Of a stretch of DNA of 48,279 nt, positions 35,771 to 45,173 are shown piece by piece. Position numbers and translations under genes: made by a program. The stretch is from an uncultured Candidatus Saccharibacteria bacterium (GTDB lineage Bacteria > Patescibacteriota > Saccharimonadia > Saccharimonadales > Saccharimonadaceae). Where the stretch lies: NCBI GenBank assembly GCA_947166895.1, contig CAMVFY010000004.1, positions 1-48,279 on the forward strand. The letters are read 5' to 3'. The notes under the pieces are model-generated. The model ran no database searches. It was not told the DNA's origin and worked only from the letters and a program-made list of their open reading frames with translations. The first letter of the stretch is position 1. Every line of letters starts with the position of its first letter.

Positions 35771-38248
35771 CTACTTACTGCTAAAATATTCCGTTAGCGT
35801 CCGCAAAACCGCTGGTTGATTTTCTTGAATTAACTTCACTCGCGCCCGAATCTCATTTTCACCAATTTGTATCGCCCTTGAAAGTGCTAGATCTCTTCTC
35901 ATCGGTCCAAAAAACTTCACAAACTCGTCAAGCTCATCTTCAGTTCTCGCGAGTCTCGCCACGAACATCGGATAGTCACTAAGCGTCTTGTCCCCGCCAG
36001 TCTTTTTCACGAAATCCCAATTCTTTGTTAGCCACTCAAATGTCTTCTTACGCGCCTTCGGGTTACGGTAAAGATAAATAAATAAATACAACTGGTCTTG
36101 CGGTTTCACGATTTCAACATTACCAAGTAGCGCTAACATTTTTTCCAGCTGCTTTTCGTCTTTTACCAAACACGCCGCCGCGAGATAGTCAAACTTTACA
36201 TCCGGATCTACCACCGACTTATACTTTTCTAAATAAGTCTCAACTATTTTCGGCTCTAAATATACCTTTGCACTCAAAATATCGTCACGAATTTCTTTAT
36301 CCATCTCTTCGTAATTTTCAGAATACATCGCTGCTAGCTTCTTTAGCCGCGCCTCATCTTCCGCAAAATAATCAAGTCCGAGCAAATTTGCCCTCAGCCG
36401 AATTTCCTCTTCGCCATCATTATCACGAGTCACCAAGCCAACTTCATTTAATTTTTCGTCAACCAAATCCAACACGTATTTTTTTAGTAATTTTTCACCT
36501 TCTGATTCGGCGTCAAAGTATATTCTCAAATTCGCAATTAGTGACGATACCTTATTCCATACCGCCGGCGCCGATTCGTTCTTAAATTTTAAAGCCAGTG
36601 ACACTAGCGATGCGGCACTCTGCAACCCCGATTTCGTAATTAAATCCCGGTCAATCAAAAGCCTCAACTTTTCTTCTAGCCCCAACCTGTCAAAATTCGC
36701 CAACCTTTCATTAAACTCGGTCTCACTCAAATTCAACACATAATGTCCCGACATATCTTCAGTAATTTCCGGTAGTGGCCAATCCGAATCCTCCATCGGC
36801 CCATCTAACAAAAACCGCTTCTGTGAATATTTTGTAAAATCGCCTTCCTCACTCGTGATTACCGGATATCCCGGCCGGTCAATAAACGCGTGCATTAATT
36901 CCTTCGGATCAAACTCCGCATAGGGCTTCAAACTCGCCCACAAATCATCACCGGCTGTATTTTGATATTTATATTTATCAAAATAATCCACTAGCCCTTT
37001 GCAAAAGTTCTCCCAACCCATCAAACGAATTAACATCAACATTAACCGCGCACCCTTAGCATACACAATTGCCGAATCAAACAGCGTAGCAATCTCCGCC
37101 GGATCGTTTACCTCCTGGTGCACCGACTGCACACCAGTGTAAGCATCACGGAGCAAAGCCGCATAAGTATCGCCCGTAAAAAACCCTTCAAAAATCTTAT
37201 ATTCTGGATGTATTGCATCGACCGCAAAATACTCCATCACGCTCGCAAACGATTCATTTAACCATAAGTCGTCCCACCACTTCATTGTTACAAGGTCCCC
37301 AAACCACTGATGCGAAAGTTCGTGCGCCACAGTTAGTGCCACAGACTTCTTGGTGCCGAGCGTGGCATTATCAGAAACTAGCATCATCGATTCGCGATAA
37401 GTTACTAACCCCCAGTTTTCCATTGCTCCCGCTTCAAAATCCGGCAACGCCACTTGATCTAACTTCTTTAGAGGATATGGTTCCTTAAAATTATCGTCGT
37501 AAAACTCCAAACTTTTTGCTGCAATCTCGTTTGCATAATCCACCGCATCAATGCTCTGCGCCAGAGTCGTATAGGTTGTAATCTCGACACCATGCGCATT
37601 TGTCACCGTTTTGCCGTGAAACTTTCCAATCACCCACGCCAACAAATATGTGCTCATTTTTGGCGTCGGTTCAAACACCGAGGTTAAAAGAACTTCCGGC
37701 GCATTGCGGAGCGCGGCAGCGCGAGCGTTAGCGCGCGAGCCCCGTGGCGACGGGCGCGAGCGACGCGGCGACGGATAGTTCTTTAACCTTGGTGTATTTG
37801 ACAACACCAAATCATCCTTATCGGTCGTGATCGAAAGTTCAAACACGGCTTTCGCCGCCGGTTCATCAATACACGGAAACGCCTCGCGAGCATAATGACT
37901 CTCAAATTGCGTCGCCACAATTATCTCGGTCTTGCCATCATATTCATAGGTCGAAAGATACGCCCCCTCCATATTTTCGTTCAATCTACCATTATAATAT
38001 ATGGCAATCTCCGCTTCACCTAGCGGCACCTTAAAAATTGTAAGTTCCTTTCCATCCGCCTTAAATTCAGCCTTCTTGCCATCCACAAGAACATCCGTGA
38101 CTTTTAAATCTACTGCGTGAAACTTTACCGTCTCGTCTAGCACTTGACCACTAACCGTCACCACCCCACTAATCGTCTTTTTGTGCTTATCAATGGCCAA
38201 ATCTAATACGTACTTTTCTGGCTTAAAATAATCCAGGAACCTCTCCAC
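35771..38248 (-). CDS. M1 family aminopeptidase (PepN-like)
   Basis: GAMENWGLVTYRE; VAHELSHQWFGDLVTMKWWDDLWLNESFASVMEY; FEPTPKMSTYLLAWVIG. Confidence 0.95.
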   Translation of the reverse strand: MERFLDYFKPEKYVLDLAIDKHKKTISGVVTVSGQVLDETVKFHAVDLKVTDVLVDGKKAEFKADGKELTIFKVPLGEAEIAIYYNGRLNENMEGAYLSTYEYDGKTEIIVATQFESHYAREAFPCIDEPAAKAVFELSITTDKDDLVLSNTPRLKNYPSPRRSRPSPRGSRANARAAALRNAPEVLLTSVFEPTPKMSTYLLAWVIGKFHGKTVTNAHGVEITTYTTLAQSIDAVDYANEIAAKSLEFYDDNFKEPYPLKKLDQVALPDFEAGAMENWGLVTYRESMMLVSDNATLGTKKSVALTVAHELSHQWFGDLVTMKWWDDLWLNESFASVMEYFAVDAIHPEYKIFEGFFTGDTYAALLRDAYTGVQSVHQEVNDPAEIATLFDSAIVYAKGARLMLMLIRLMGWENFCKGLVDYFDKYKYQNTAGDDLWASLKPYAEFDPKELMHAFIDRPGYPVITSEEGDFTKYSQKRFLLDGPMEDSDWPLPEITEDMSGHYVLNLSETEFNERLANFDRLGLEEKLRLLIDRDLITKSGLQSAASLVSLALKFKNESAPAVWNKVSSLIANLRIYFDAESEGEKLLKKYVLDLVDEKLNEVGLVTRDNDGEEEIRLRANLLGLDYFAEDEARLKKLAAMYSENYEEMDKEIRDDILSAKVYLEPKIVETYLEKYKSVVDPDVKFDYLAAACLVKDEKQLEKMLALLGNVEIVKPQDQLYLFIYLYRNPKARKKTFEWLTKNWDFVKKTGGDKTLSDYPMFVARLARTEDELDEFVKFFGPMRRDLALSRAIQIGENEIRARVKLIQENQPAVLRTLTEYFSSK
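37676..37794. repeat. Nested palindromic element (copy 6) inside the aminopeptidase gene; core family B
   Basis: Arms CACCGAGGTTAAAAGAACT / AGTTCTTTAACCTTGGTG; core gcgcgagccccgtggcgacgggcgcgagcgac (37733-37764). Confidence 0.88.
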
Positions 38249-38263
38249 AATTATCCTCCTTGT

Positions 38264-40189
38264 TTATTTGTAAAGCTTTGCTGTTTCTGGCAATTTTGCT
38301 GACTTCAAAATCGGCTCAAGCTCTGCCTCTTCAAGCGTTTCATGTTGCAAAAGTTCTTCGGCCAACTTATCTAACACCGCTTTGTTTGCTTTCAAAACTT
38401 CTTCCGCACGTTTCGCTGCTTCGTCCGACAGCTTCTTAATTTCCGCGTCGATTAGTTCTGCAGTTTTTTCCGAATACGGCTTATCAGTAGTAATAGTATA
38501 GTATCCAGTGGCTTCGCTCGGAAACACCAAGTTCCGCGTCCCCTCACCCATACCTTCCTCGAGAATCATCGACTTCGCAAGCTGCGCTACGTTTTTTAAG
38601 TCCGACGATGCGCCAGTCGTTACTGCATCTTTGCCAAAAATCAATTTCTCCGCCATTCGTCCACCCATCGCCCGCGCCAAAATATCTTTGAGCTCATAGA
38701 TGTTCTTATAGCTGCGATCCTCTGGTGGCAAGAACCAAGTCACCCCACCAGTATTCCCACGCGGAATAATCGTTACCTTATGCACCGGGTCAGAATCCGG
38801 CAACACATGCCCCACAACCGCATGCCCCGCCTCATGATACGCCGTAATTTTCTTTTCTTTCTCGTTCATCACCTTACTTTTTCTCGCTGGCCCAATCGCC
38901 ACTCGCTCAAAAGCCTCTACCACGTCTTTATTTGAAATCGCCTTATGTCCCTCACGCGCTGCACCAATCGCCGCTTCGTTCGCGATGTTTGCAAGATCCG
39001 CACCAGATGAACCTGCCGTCTTCTTTGCTAGCGACTCTAAATCCACATCTTCTTCCACCGGCTTACCCTTAAAATGCACTTTTAAAATTTCCAAACGGTC
39101 TTTTCGTTCCGGCAAAGTCACATTTACATGTCGATCAAAACGCCCCGGACGAAGCAGTGCTTTGTCTAGCATATCCACCCGGTTAGTCGCCGCCATCACA
39201 ATCACGCCCGAATCATTATCAAACCCGTCCATTTCAACCAAAATTTGATTCAAAGTTTGCTCATCTTCACGCCCAGCGCCACCCTTAGCATCACGTTTAT
39301 GTGCGACCGCATCAATCTCGTCAATAAATATAATCGATGGTGCATTTTTCTTTGCTTTTGAAAACAAATCTCGCACCCGACTTGCGCCCACACCTACAAA
39401 CATCTCCGCAAACTCCGAACCAGAAATCGAGAAAAACGGCACATCAGCCTCACCCGCTACTGCGCGCGCCATCAAAGTTTTGCCAGTACCTGGATCACCG
39501 GCAAGCAAGACTCCACGCGGAATCTTCGCACCCAGTTTCTCGTATTTTTTCGGATTTTTCAAAAAATCAACAATCTCGGTTAAGTCTTGTTTAGCAGATT
39601 CATTACCCGCTACGTCCTTAAAAGTCACTTTCTTTTTATCTGGCCCATAAAGCCTAGCTCGTGACTTTCCAAACGACATCGATTGGTTGTTCGCCGCATT
39701 CGCTTGCTTCATCATCCAAGAGAAGAAAAACACAAGCGCCACAATCGGGAGCACCGTCAATGCAATATTTAGTACAATCCCCCACACGTCGACATCTTCC
39801 TTGTATTCGATTACCGGATAAGTCTCTTGGCACCCGGTAAGTTCCTCTCCTTCCAAACCGTCACAATAATTGATTAAACCTTGATCATATAACGTGCCAG
39901 ATGGATCTTTGCGCGAAATTTCAGTCGGCTTGTCTTTACCTTTCAAAGTGATATCAAGCGAATTACCAGTGACGGTGATTTTCGCAATGTTTCCCTCTGG
40001 ATCATTCGCCCGCTGAATCACATCCGAAATTGGCACTTCATCTTTTTTCGTATCACCATAATTCATGTTCGCAATCAAAAACGCTCCAAAACATAACAAA
40101 ATAAACGTAAACAAAATACTCCGCACTGTATTCGATTTGTTATTTGCACCTGGCCTCATTATCGGCTTCTTTGGTAAATTTTCCGCCAC
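38264..40189 (-). CDS. ftsH: ATP-dependent zinc metalloprotease FtsH
   Basis: [66 protein letters not shown]. Confidence 0.97.
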   Translation of the reverse strand: MAENLPKKPIMRPGANNKSNTVRSILFTFILLCFGAFLIANMNYGDTKKDEVPISDVIQRANDPEGNIAKITVTGNSLDITLKGKDKPTEISRKDPSGTLYDQGLINYCDGLEGEELTGCQETYPVIEYKEDVDVWGIVLNIALTVLPIVALVFFFSWMMKQANAANNQSMSFGKSRARLYGPDKKKVTFKDVAGNESAKQDLTEIVDFLKNPKKYEKLGAKIPRGVLLAGDPGTGKTLMARAVAGEADVPFFSISGSEFAEMFVGVGASRVRDLFSKAKKNAPSIIFIDEIDAVAHKRDAKGGAGREDEQTLNQILVEMDGFDNDSGVIVMAATNRVDMLDKALLRPGRFDRHVNVTLPERKDRLEILKVHFKGKPVEEDVDLESLAKKTAGSSGADLANIANEAAIGAAREGHKAISNKDVVEAFERVAIGPARKSKVMNEKEKKITAYHEAGHAVVGHVLPDSDPVHKVTIIPRGNTGGVTWFLPPEDRSYKNIYELKDILARAMGGRMAEKLIFGKDAVTTGASSDLKNVAQLAKSMILEEGMGEGTRNLVFPSEATGYYTITTDKPYSEKTAELIDAEIKKLSDEAAKRAEEVLKANKAVLDKLAEELLQHETLEEAELEPILKSAKLPETAKLYK

Positions 40190-40228
40190 TTGTGATCTCC
40201 TTTATCTCTTTTTATAATATCACATCGT

Positions 40229-40264
40229 AAGAGAACACAAAAGCTTTTATGTTCTCTTTTTTTG
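40229..40264 (+). terminator. Hairpin with T tract upstream of the tRNA-Pro cluster
   Basis: AAGAGAACA-caaaagctttta-TGTTCTCTTTTTTT. Confidence 0.6.
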
Positions 40265-40281
40265 TGATATAATAAAACCAT

Positions 40282-40357
40282 CTGGGTGTAGCACAGTTGG
40301 TAGCGCGCAACGTTTGGGACGTTGAGGTCGCAGGTTCAAGTCCTGTCACCCAGACCA
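40282..40357 (+). tRNA. tRNA-Pro (anticodon TGG), CCA encoded
   Basis: CTGGGTGTAGCACAGTTGGTAGCGC-GCAACGTTTGGGACGTTG...CACCCAGACCA. Confidence 0.93.
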
Positions 40358-40363
40358 TTTTTT

Positions 40364-40439
40364 CAGGGTGTGGCGCAGTTGGTAGCGCGCGGCGTTCGGG
40401 ACGCCGAGGTCGTCAGTTCAAGTCTGATCACCCTGACCA
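40364..40439 (+). tRNA. tRNA-Pro (anticodon CGG), CCA encoded
   Basis: CAGGGTGTGGCGCAGTTGGTAGCGC-GCGGCGTTCGGGACGCCG...CACCCTGACCA. Confidence 0.93.
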
Positions 40440-40447
40440 TTCAGCTC

Positions 40448-40522
40448 CTGGGATTGGCGCAGCTCGGTAGCGCTTTACGCTGCGGGTACGTGAGGTCAGG
40501 AGTTCAAATCTCCTATAATTTA
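40448..40522 (+). pseudogene. Degenerate tandem copy of tRNA-Pro (broken 3' acceptor strand, no CCA)
   Basis: CTGGGATTGGCGCAGCTCGGTAGCGC and GTGAGGTCAGGAGTTCAAATCTCCTAT identical to the next tRNA; 3' acceptor ATAATTT cannot pair with CTGGGAT; altered 9-nt anticodon loop. Confidence 0.75.
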
Positions 40523-40599
40523 CTGGGATTGGCGCAGCTCGGTAGCGCGCACGCATGGGGTGCGTGAGGTCAGGAGTTCAAATCTCCTATCCCAGACCA
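40523..40599 (+). tRNA. tRNA-Pro (anticodon GGG), CCA encoded
   Basis: CTGGGATTGGCGCAGCTCGGTAGCGCGCACGCATGGGGTGCGTG...ATCCCAGACCA. Confidence 0.93.
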
Positions 40600-40612
40600 T
40601 ATTAACGAATGA

Positions 40613-40641
40613 AAAACCGGCCCACTAAGGGCCGGGTTTTT
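40613..40641. terminator. Bidirectional intrinsic terminator
   Basis: AAAAACCGGCCC-actaa-GGGCCGGGTTTTT. Confidence 0.9.
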
Positions 40642-41434
40642 AGTTATCATAGGGATTATGGGGCGCATCAAATGGATCATATTGATCACCCCAACAGTAG
40701 CGATAAAAATAATTATAGATTCCGCCGCTCGCCTTGAAAAATAGGTGTGTAGCCGGCATCGTCCTGCCGACATCCTCTTCGGGAGCTCCCATATCCTCCA
40801 AAATCTTACGTGCAAAGACATCCCGCACAATCCAATCAATCCTCGGATCGACCTCTTTGCTCAAACTGTCTTCCGTGTACGTGCTAAACTGGTTCCGCGC
40901 AGACAAAATTCCAATTATAGAATCGTTCTGCTCGAACCCCGACGCACCAACACGGCCCAAGATTACCCACACGTGAGCACTCCAAACCGTTTGAGAATCT
41001 GCAATTAAATCTTCAGCCTGAACAATTTGCCCAGTTTGCCGAATTTCTTCGTCAGTATAGTACAGATAAAGATGTTCTTTGACCCATTCTAAATCAATAT
41101 ACTCTTCGACTGTCTTTTCTCCGAATTCTAGTTCTACCTTCTGCTTTTTCGCTCCTTGCTCTTTAGAATCATTCGAAGTTACGACTTCCAAATCCGGTTC
41201 AGCCGTGACCAGTTCAACCGTAATCGGTCCAACCGTAACCGGTTCCGTCGTAATCTCAGTTACCACGTCAACGTCAATTTCAGCACTGACATTAGTATCA
41301 GCACTGGCGCCAACACCAGTGTTGCACACGAAAACAACCAATACGGAGATTAAAATCGCCTCACATAAAAAAATTCCAATAGCCCTAAGTCTCAAAACAA
41401 AAACCTCCCATGATCTATAAAAATACTGCGTCAA
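40640..41434 (-). CDS. Hypothetical secreted/membrane-anchored protein with Thr/Val/Glu/Pro-rich linker
   Basis: N-terminal hydrophobic LRAIGIFLCEAILISVLVVFVCNTG; DVDVVTEITTEPVTVGPITVELVTAEP. Confidence 0.65.
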   Translation of the reverse strand: MTQYFYRSWEVFVLRLRAIGIFLCEAILISVLVVFVCNTGVGASADTNVSAEIDVDVVTEITTEPVTVGPITVELVTAEPDLEVVTSNDSKEQGAKKQKVELEFGEKTVEEYIDLEWVKEHLYLYYTDEEIRQTGQIVQAEDLIADSQTVWSAHVWVILGRVGASGFEQNDSIIGILSARNQFSTYTEDSLSKEVDPRIDWIVRDVFARKILEDMGAPEEDVGRTMPATHLFFKASGGIYNYFYRYCWGDQYDPFDAPHNPYDN

Positions 41435-41494
41435 TATTTTGACTACCTCTTATAATTATATCACACTTACAACAAAAAGTCAAGCTAATACGTT

Positions 41495-43588
41495 TTATTC
41501 AAAAATCGGCAAATCTTCCGGGAATGGATCAAAATCCTCTTCTGAAAAATCAGAAAAATCCTTAAATCCGTCTCCGTCTTCATCTTTATACCCTGCCGAA
41601 CCATACGGATTATACCCCAGCTCCATTAAGAATCTTGACGGCATATTATAGTTCCGATCACCAAACGTAAATCTCGAAACCGCATAGGTCAAAAACAGCC
41701 TCTGCATCGCCCTCGTCATCCCCACATAAGCCAACCTTCGTTCCTCTTCCAGCTCATCTTCGTTATCAAATGCTCGACTCCCCGGAAACAACCCTTCTTC
41801 CATTCCAACCATAAACACTACTGGGAATTCTAGCCCCTTAGCCGCATGCATAGTCATGAGTGTCACTGAGTTTCTTTCAGACGCTTCGTCTGCCGACGAC
41901 ATCAAACTCGCATCCGCCAAAAAGTCTTCCACCGTATCATACACCGAAGCATTGGACTGTAATACTTCCAGGTTTCGCATCCGATCCTCTGCCGCCGGCG
42001 TTCCGTCGTCGGTCAAAGTCTCAAAATCAAAATAATCCACCGCACGTTTCACCACGTCTCCCGGATTTTCAATCTGTCTGGCTTCGTGTAAAAAGTTCAC
42101 CAGCCGAGAAAAACCGTTTCTGGCCCTGGTTGACTTTAATATCTCCACCAAATCTGGGTTAAATAAAGGCTCTTCGTCTTTCAAAGCATCAAATAAACTG
42201 ATGATTTTATTTAGTGACACTTCTCCAATTCCAGATAAAACATTCTGCACTACTCGACCGAGACTCACTTTGTCTCGCTGATTTACGCATAAACGCAAAA
42301 TCGCTAGCACATCCTTAACTTCTTTCCGATCGTAAAATCTTACCCCGCCCACAATTTTATACGGAATTTGCATACTCATAAATGCTTTTTCAAAAGCATA
42401 CGATTGCGCATTCGTCCGGTAAAGCACCGCAAAATCCGCAAAATCCGGATATTCCCTTTGTAAATTCAAAATCTTAAGCGCCACAAAGTTCGCTTCGGCA
42501 TTTTCATCCGGCAAAGATTCAATATCCACCGGCTCACCTTTCCCGGCTTCTGTAAATAGGGTTTTATCCGTCCGCGTTTTATTCTCGCGGATAATTTTTT
42601 GTGATGCCTCAAGGATATTTCCTGTCGAACGATAATTTTGCTCCAGTTTTATCACCTTCGCACCCGGAAAATCCTTCTCGAAATGCAAAATGTTTGTAAA
42701 ATCCGCCCCTCGCCACGAATAAATTGACTGCCAATCATCTCCCACCACACAAATGTTTTTCTGATCGTTCACGAGCAGCCTCACAATCTGATACTGCACC
42801 GTGTTCGTGTCTTGATATTCATCGATCAAAATATGCTCAAACCTATTCTGCCACTTTTTTCGCACTTCCGGATGTTTTTGCAAAATCTCCAACTCTTTCA
42901 AAAGCAAATCATCAAAATCTAGCGCCCCTGCTCTGCTTTTTTCGACCTCATACTTTGCAAAAATTTTTGCGATTTTTTGTTGATTTGGATAAAAAGCGCT
43001 CGCCGCATATTCTTCCGGCCCATTACCTTTATTTTTTTCACTTGAAATAATCGACTGAATTGATTTTGGTTTAAGTTGTTTATTGTCCGACAACTTCAAA
43101 TCTTTCATAATCCGCCGAATTAACGACACTTGGTCATCTGTATCATAAATCACAAAGTTCCGGTCTAGCCCCGCCGCGTCCGCTTCCATCCGTAGAATCT
43201 TCACTGCAATTCCATGAAATGTTCCCATATATGGCATAAAACTTCGTGGAGGTTCAGGAGCTTCTGTATGTTCAATTCGAGGGCTTCCGGAGGTTACGAC
43301 CGAGGATGAGGGCGCGAGCCCCGTGACGACGGGAGCGAGCGACCCGTCCCGAGAGCGAACATACAGAAGTTTCCATAACCTCTCGCGCATTTCCTTTGCT
43401 GCCTTATTCGTAAAGGTTACTGCAAGAATCTGATGCGGCTGTATTCCGTGCGTAATTAAATTTGCAATTCGATGCGTCAAAGTTTTAGTTTTACCAGATC
43501 CCGCTCCAGCCAAAATCAAAAGCGGGCCACTAAGCGTTTCCACTGCTTCTTTCTGCGCCGGGTTCAAGCCTTCAAAAATCGCATCCAT
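41495..43588 (-). CDS. pcrA: UvrD/PcrA-family superfamily 1 DNA helicase
   Basis: LNPAQKEAVETLSGPLLILAGAGSGKTKTLTHRIANLI; VTFTNKAAKEMRERL; ILIDEYQDTNTVQY; LTMHAAKGLEFPVVFMVGMEEGLFP; RRLAYVGMTRA. Confidence 0.96.
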   Translation of the reverse strand: MDAIFEGLNPAQKEAVETLSGPLLILAGAGSGKTKTLTHRIANLITHGIQPHQILAVTFTNKAAKEMRERLWKLLYVRSRDGSLAPVVTGLAPSSSVVTSGSPRIEHTEAPEPPRSFMPYMGTFHGIAVKILRMEADAAGLDRNFVIYDTDDQVSLIRRIMKDLKLSDNKQLKPKSIQSIISSEKNKGNGPEEYAASAFYPNQQKIAKIFAKYEVEKSRAGALDFDDLLLKELEILQKHPEVRKKWQNRFEHILIDEYQDTNTVQYQIVRLLVNDQKNICVVGDDWQSIYSWRGADFTNILHFEKDFPGAKVIKLEQNYRSTGNILEASQKIIRENKTRTDKTLFTEAGKGEPVDIESLPDENAEANFVALKILNLQREYPDFADFAVLYRTNAQSYAFEKAFMSMQIPYKIVGGVRFYDRKEVKDVLAILRLCVNQRDKVSLGRVVQNVLSGIGEVSLNKIISLFDALKDEEPLFNPDLVEILKSTRARNGFSRLVNFLHEARQIENPGDVVKRAVDYFDFETLTDDGTPAAEDRMRNLEVLQSNASVYDTVEDFLADASLMSSADEASERNSVTLMTMHAAKGLEFPVVFMVGMEEGLFPGSRAFDNEDELEEERRLAYVGMTRAMQRLFLTYAVSRFTFGDRNYNMPSRFLMELGYNPYGSAGYKDEDGDGFKDFSDFSEEDFDPFPEDLPIFE
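43249..43382. repeat. Nested palindromic element (copy 7) inside pcrA/uvrD; core family B
   Basis: Arms GAGGTTcaGGAgCTTCTGTATGTTC / GAACATACAGAAGttTCCatAACCTC; core gcgcgagccccgtgacgacgggagcgagcgac (43312-43343). Confidence 0.9.
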
Positions 43589-43603
43589 TTCACCATTATA
43601 GCA

Positions 43604-45154
43604 TTAGATGCCAGTCAGCGGCGCAATGTCGGCCCCCAAATGTCGGAGTCTCAAAGCAAAATCCTGATACCCACGATTAATCGGATACACGTTTCTCAAG
43701 ATTGACTTTCCTGGCGCCGCCAACATCGCAATCAATATCACCACTGCCGGGCGCAAAGCCTGCGGTGCCACTAGCTCCGCCGGGCGCCAATTTGTCGGCC
43801 CCTCGATATACACTCGATGAGCATCAAGTAGTTCTACCTTCGCATTCAAGTTAGACAATTCCGTAATATACACCGCCCGATTTTCGAAAACCCAATCATG
43901 AATGAGTGTCCTACCCTCTGCCACCGCCGCTATCACCGAGAAAAACGGCAAATTATCAATATTAAGCCCCGGAAACGGCATCGGATGAATTTTGTCCACC
44001 GGTGCCACCAATTTAGATTTCTTGATCGTCAAATCAACCAACCGTGTTCGCCCATTCGCCGACAAATACTCTTCCGATTTTTCGTACTCTGCATGCATAT
44101 TTTTCAAAACTTCTAGTTCGATTTCCAAAAACTCGATTGGTGCTCGCAGCAATTTTATTTCCGAATGAGTCACTAGTGCGGCCGCAATAAAGCTCATCGC
44201 TTCAATCGGATCTTCCGATACGCAATAATCAACTTCCTCATTAAAATATGGTTTACCGTAAACCGTCAACCTTGTTGTCCCAATCCCAAATATTTTAATT
44301 CCTAATCTTTCCAAGAAGAAACACATATCCTGCACCATGTAGTTTGGTGATGCCCCCACGATAGTCGTTTTACCCGGATTCAGCGCTGCCGCCATTAACA
44401 CATTCTCTGTCACTGTATCCCCTCGTTCAGCAAGTACAATATAACGATCGGATTTATCATTTAATACTTCACGGTTAACCTCCACCTCATAAAAACCGCT
44501 ATTCTTCATTGCATCTACCTTAAGGCCAAAGCTTTCAAGCGCCTGCAAATGTGGTTCTACTGTTCGTGTTCCTAGCGAACAACCGCCGGCATAGGGGATA
44601 TGAAATTTTTCGTATTTGTGAAGAAGTGGCCCCAAAAACATAATAATTGATCGCGTCCGTCTTGCTGCCTCAATATCCATTTCATCCAATCTTAATTCAC
44701 GGGGTGATATAATTTCCAAATCACGACGTCGGTTAGTCCAGCGACATTTTACCCCAATCGACTCCAAAACTTCAATAATCCTGAACACTTCCTCAATCCG
44801 CGCCACCCTATGTAAAATTGTCTTTCCAGTGTTGAGGAGCGCCGCACAAAGGAGCCCCACCGCCGCATTCTTGGACGTGTTTATCGTGATTTCACCCGAC
44901 AACTCTTTCCCACCATGGATCATAAAACTTTGCGAAGCCGAATCATTTATAGAGAGAATCTGATTACCCAAGGCTTCCGAAAGCTTCTTCACCATCTCAA
45001 GAGACACATTTTGCCCACCCTTCTCAATTCGGTGAATTGCCGACTGGCTAGAACCTACCGCCTCGGCCAAATCCTCCTGCGTCCACCCCTTTTCGAGCCG
45101 CATATGCTCGATGGTTTCCCCGATAACCTGCTGGTAATTCCTCACTTTTTTCAT
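43604..45154 (-). CDS. murA: XRE-type HTH fused to UDP-GlcNAc 1-carboxyvinyltransferase (MurA)
   Basis: HTH IGETIEHMRLEKGWTQEDLAEAVGSSQSAIHRIEKGGQNVSLEMVKKLSEAL; MurA ITINTSKNAAVGLLCAALL, AGGCSLGTRTVEPHLQALESFG (catalytic Cys), PFPGLNIDNLPFF. Confidence 0.92.
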   Translation of the reverse strand: MKKVRNYQQVIGETIEHMRLEKGWTQEDLAEAVGSSQSAIHRIEKGGQNVSLEMVKKLSEALGNQILSINDSASQSFMIHGGKELSGEITINTSKNAAVGLLCAALLNTGKTILHRVARIEEVFRIIEVLESIGVKCRWTNRRRDLEIISPRELRLDEMDIEAARRTRSIIMFLGPLLHKYEKFHIPYAGGCSLGTRTVEPHLQALESFGLKVDAMKNSGFYEVEVNREVLNDKSDRYIVLAERGDTVTENVLMAAALNPGKTTIVGASPNYMVQDMCFFLERLGIKIFGIGTTRLTVYGKPYFNEEVDYCVSEDPIEAMSFIAAALVTHSEIKLLRAPIEFLEIELEVLKNMHAEYEKSEEYLSANGRTRLVDLTIKKSKLVAPVDKIHPMPFPGLNIDNLPFFSVIAAVAEGRTLIHDWVFENRAVYITELSNLNAKVELLDAHRVYIEGPTNWRPAELVAPQALRPAVVILIAMLAAPGKSILRNVYPINRGYQDFALRLRHLGADIAPLTGI

Positions 45155-45173
45155 AATACCATTATATCACAAT

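Noticed and set aside
40322-40567. 81-aa plus-strand ORF
   Set aside because: It is a translation of the tandem tRNA-Pro genes (repeated QLV/GLAQLGSA peptides reflect tRNA repeats).
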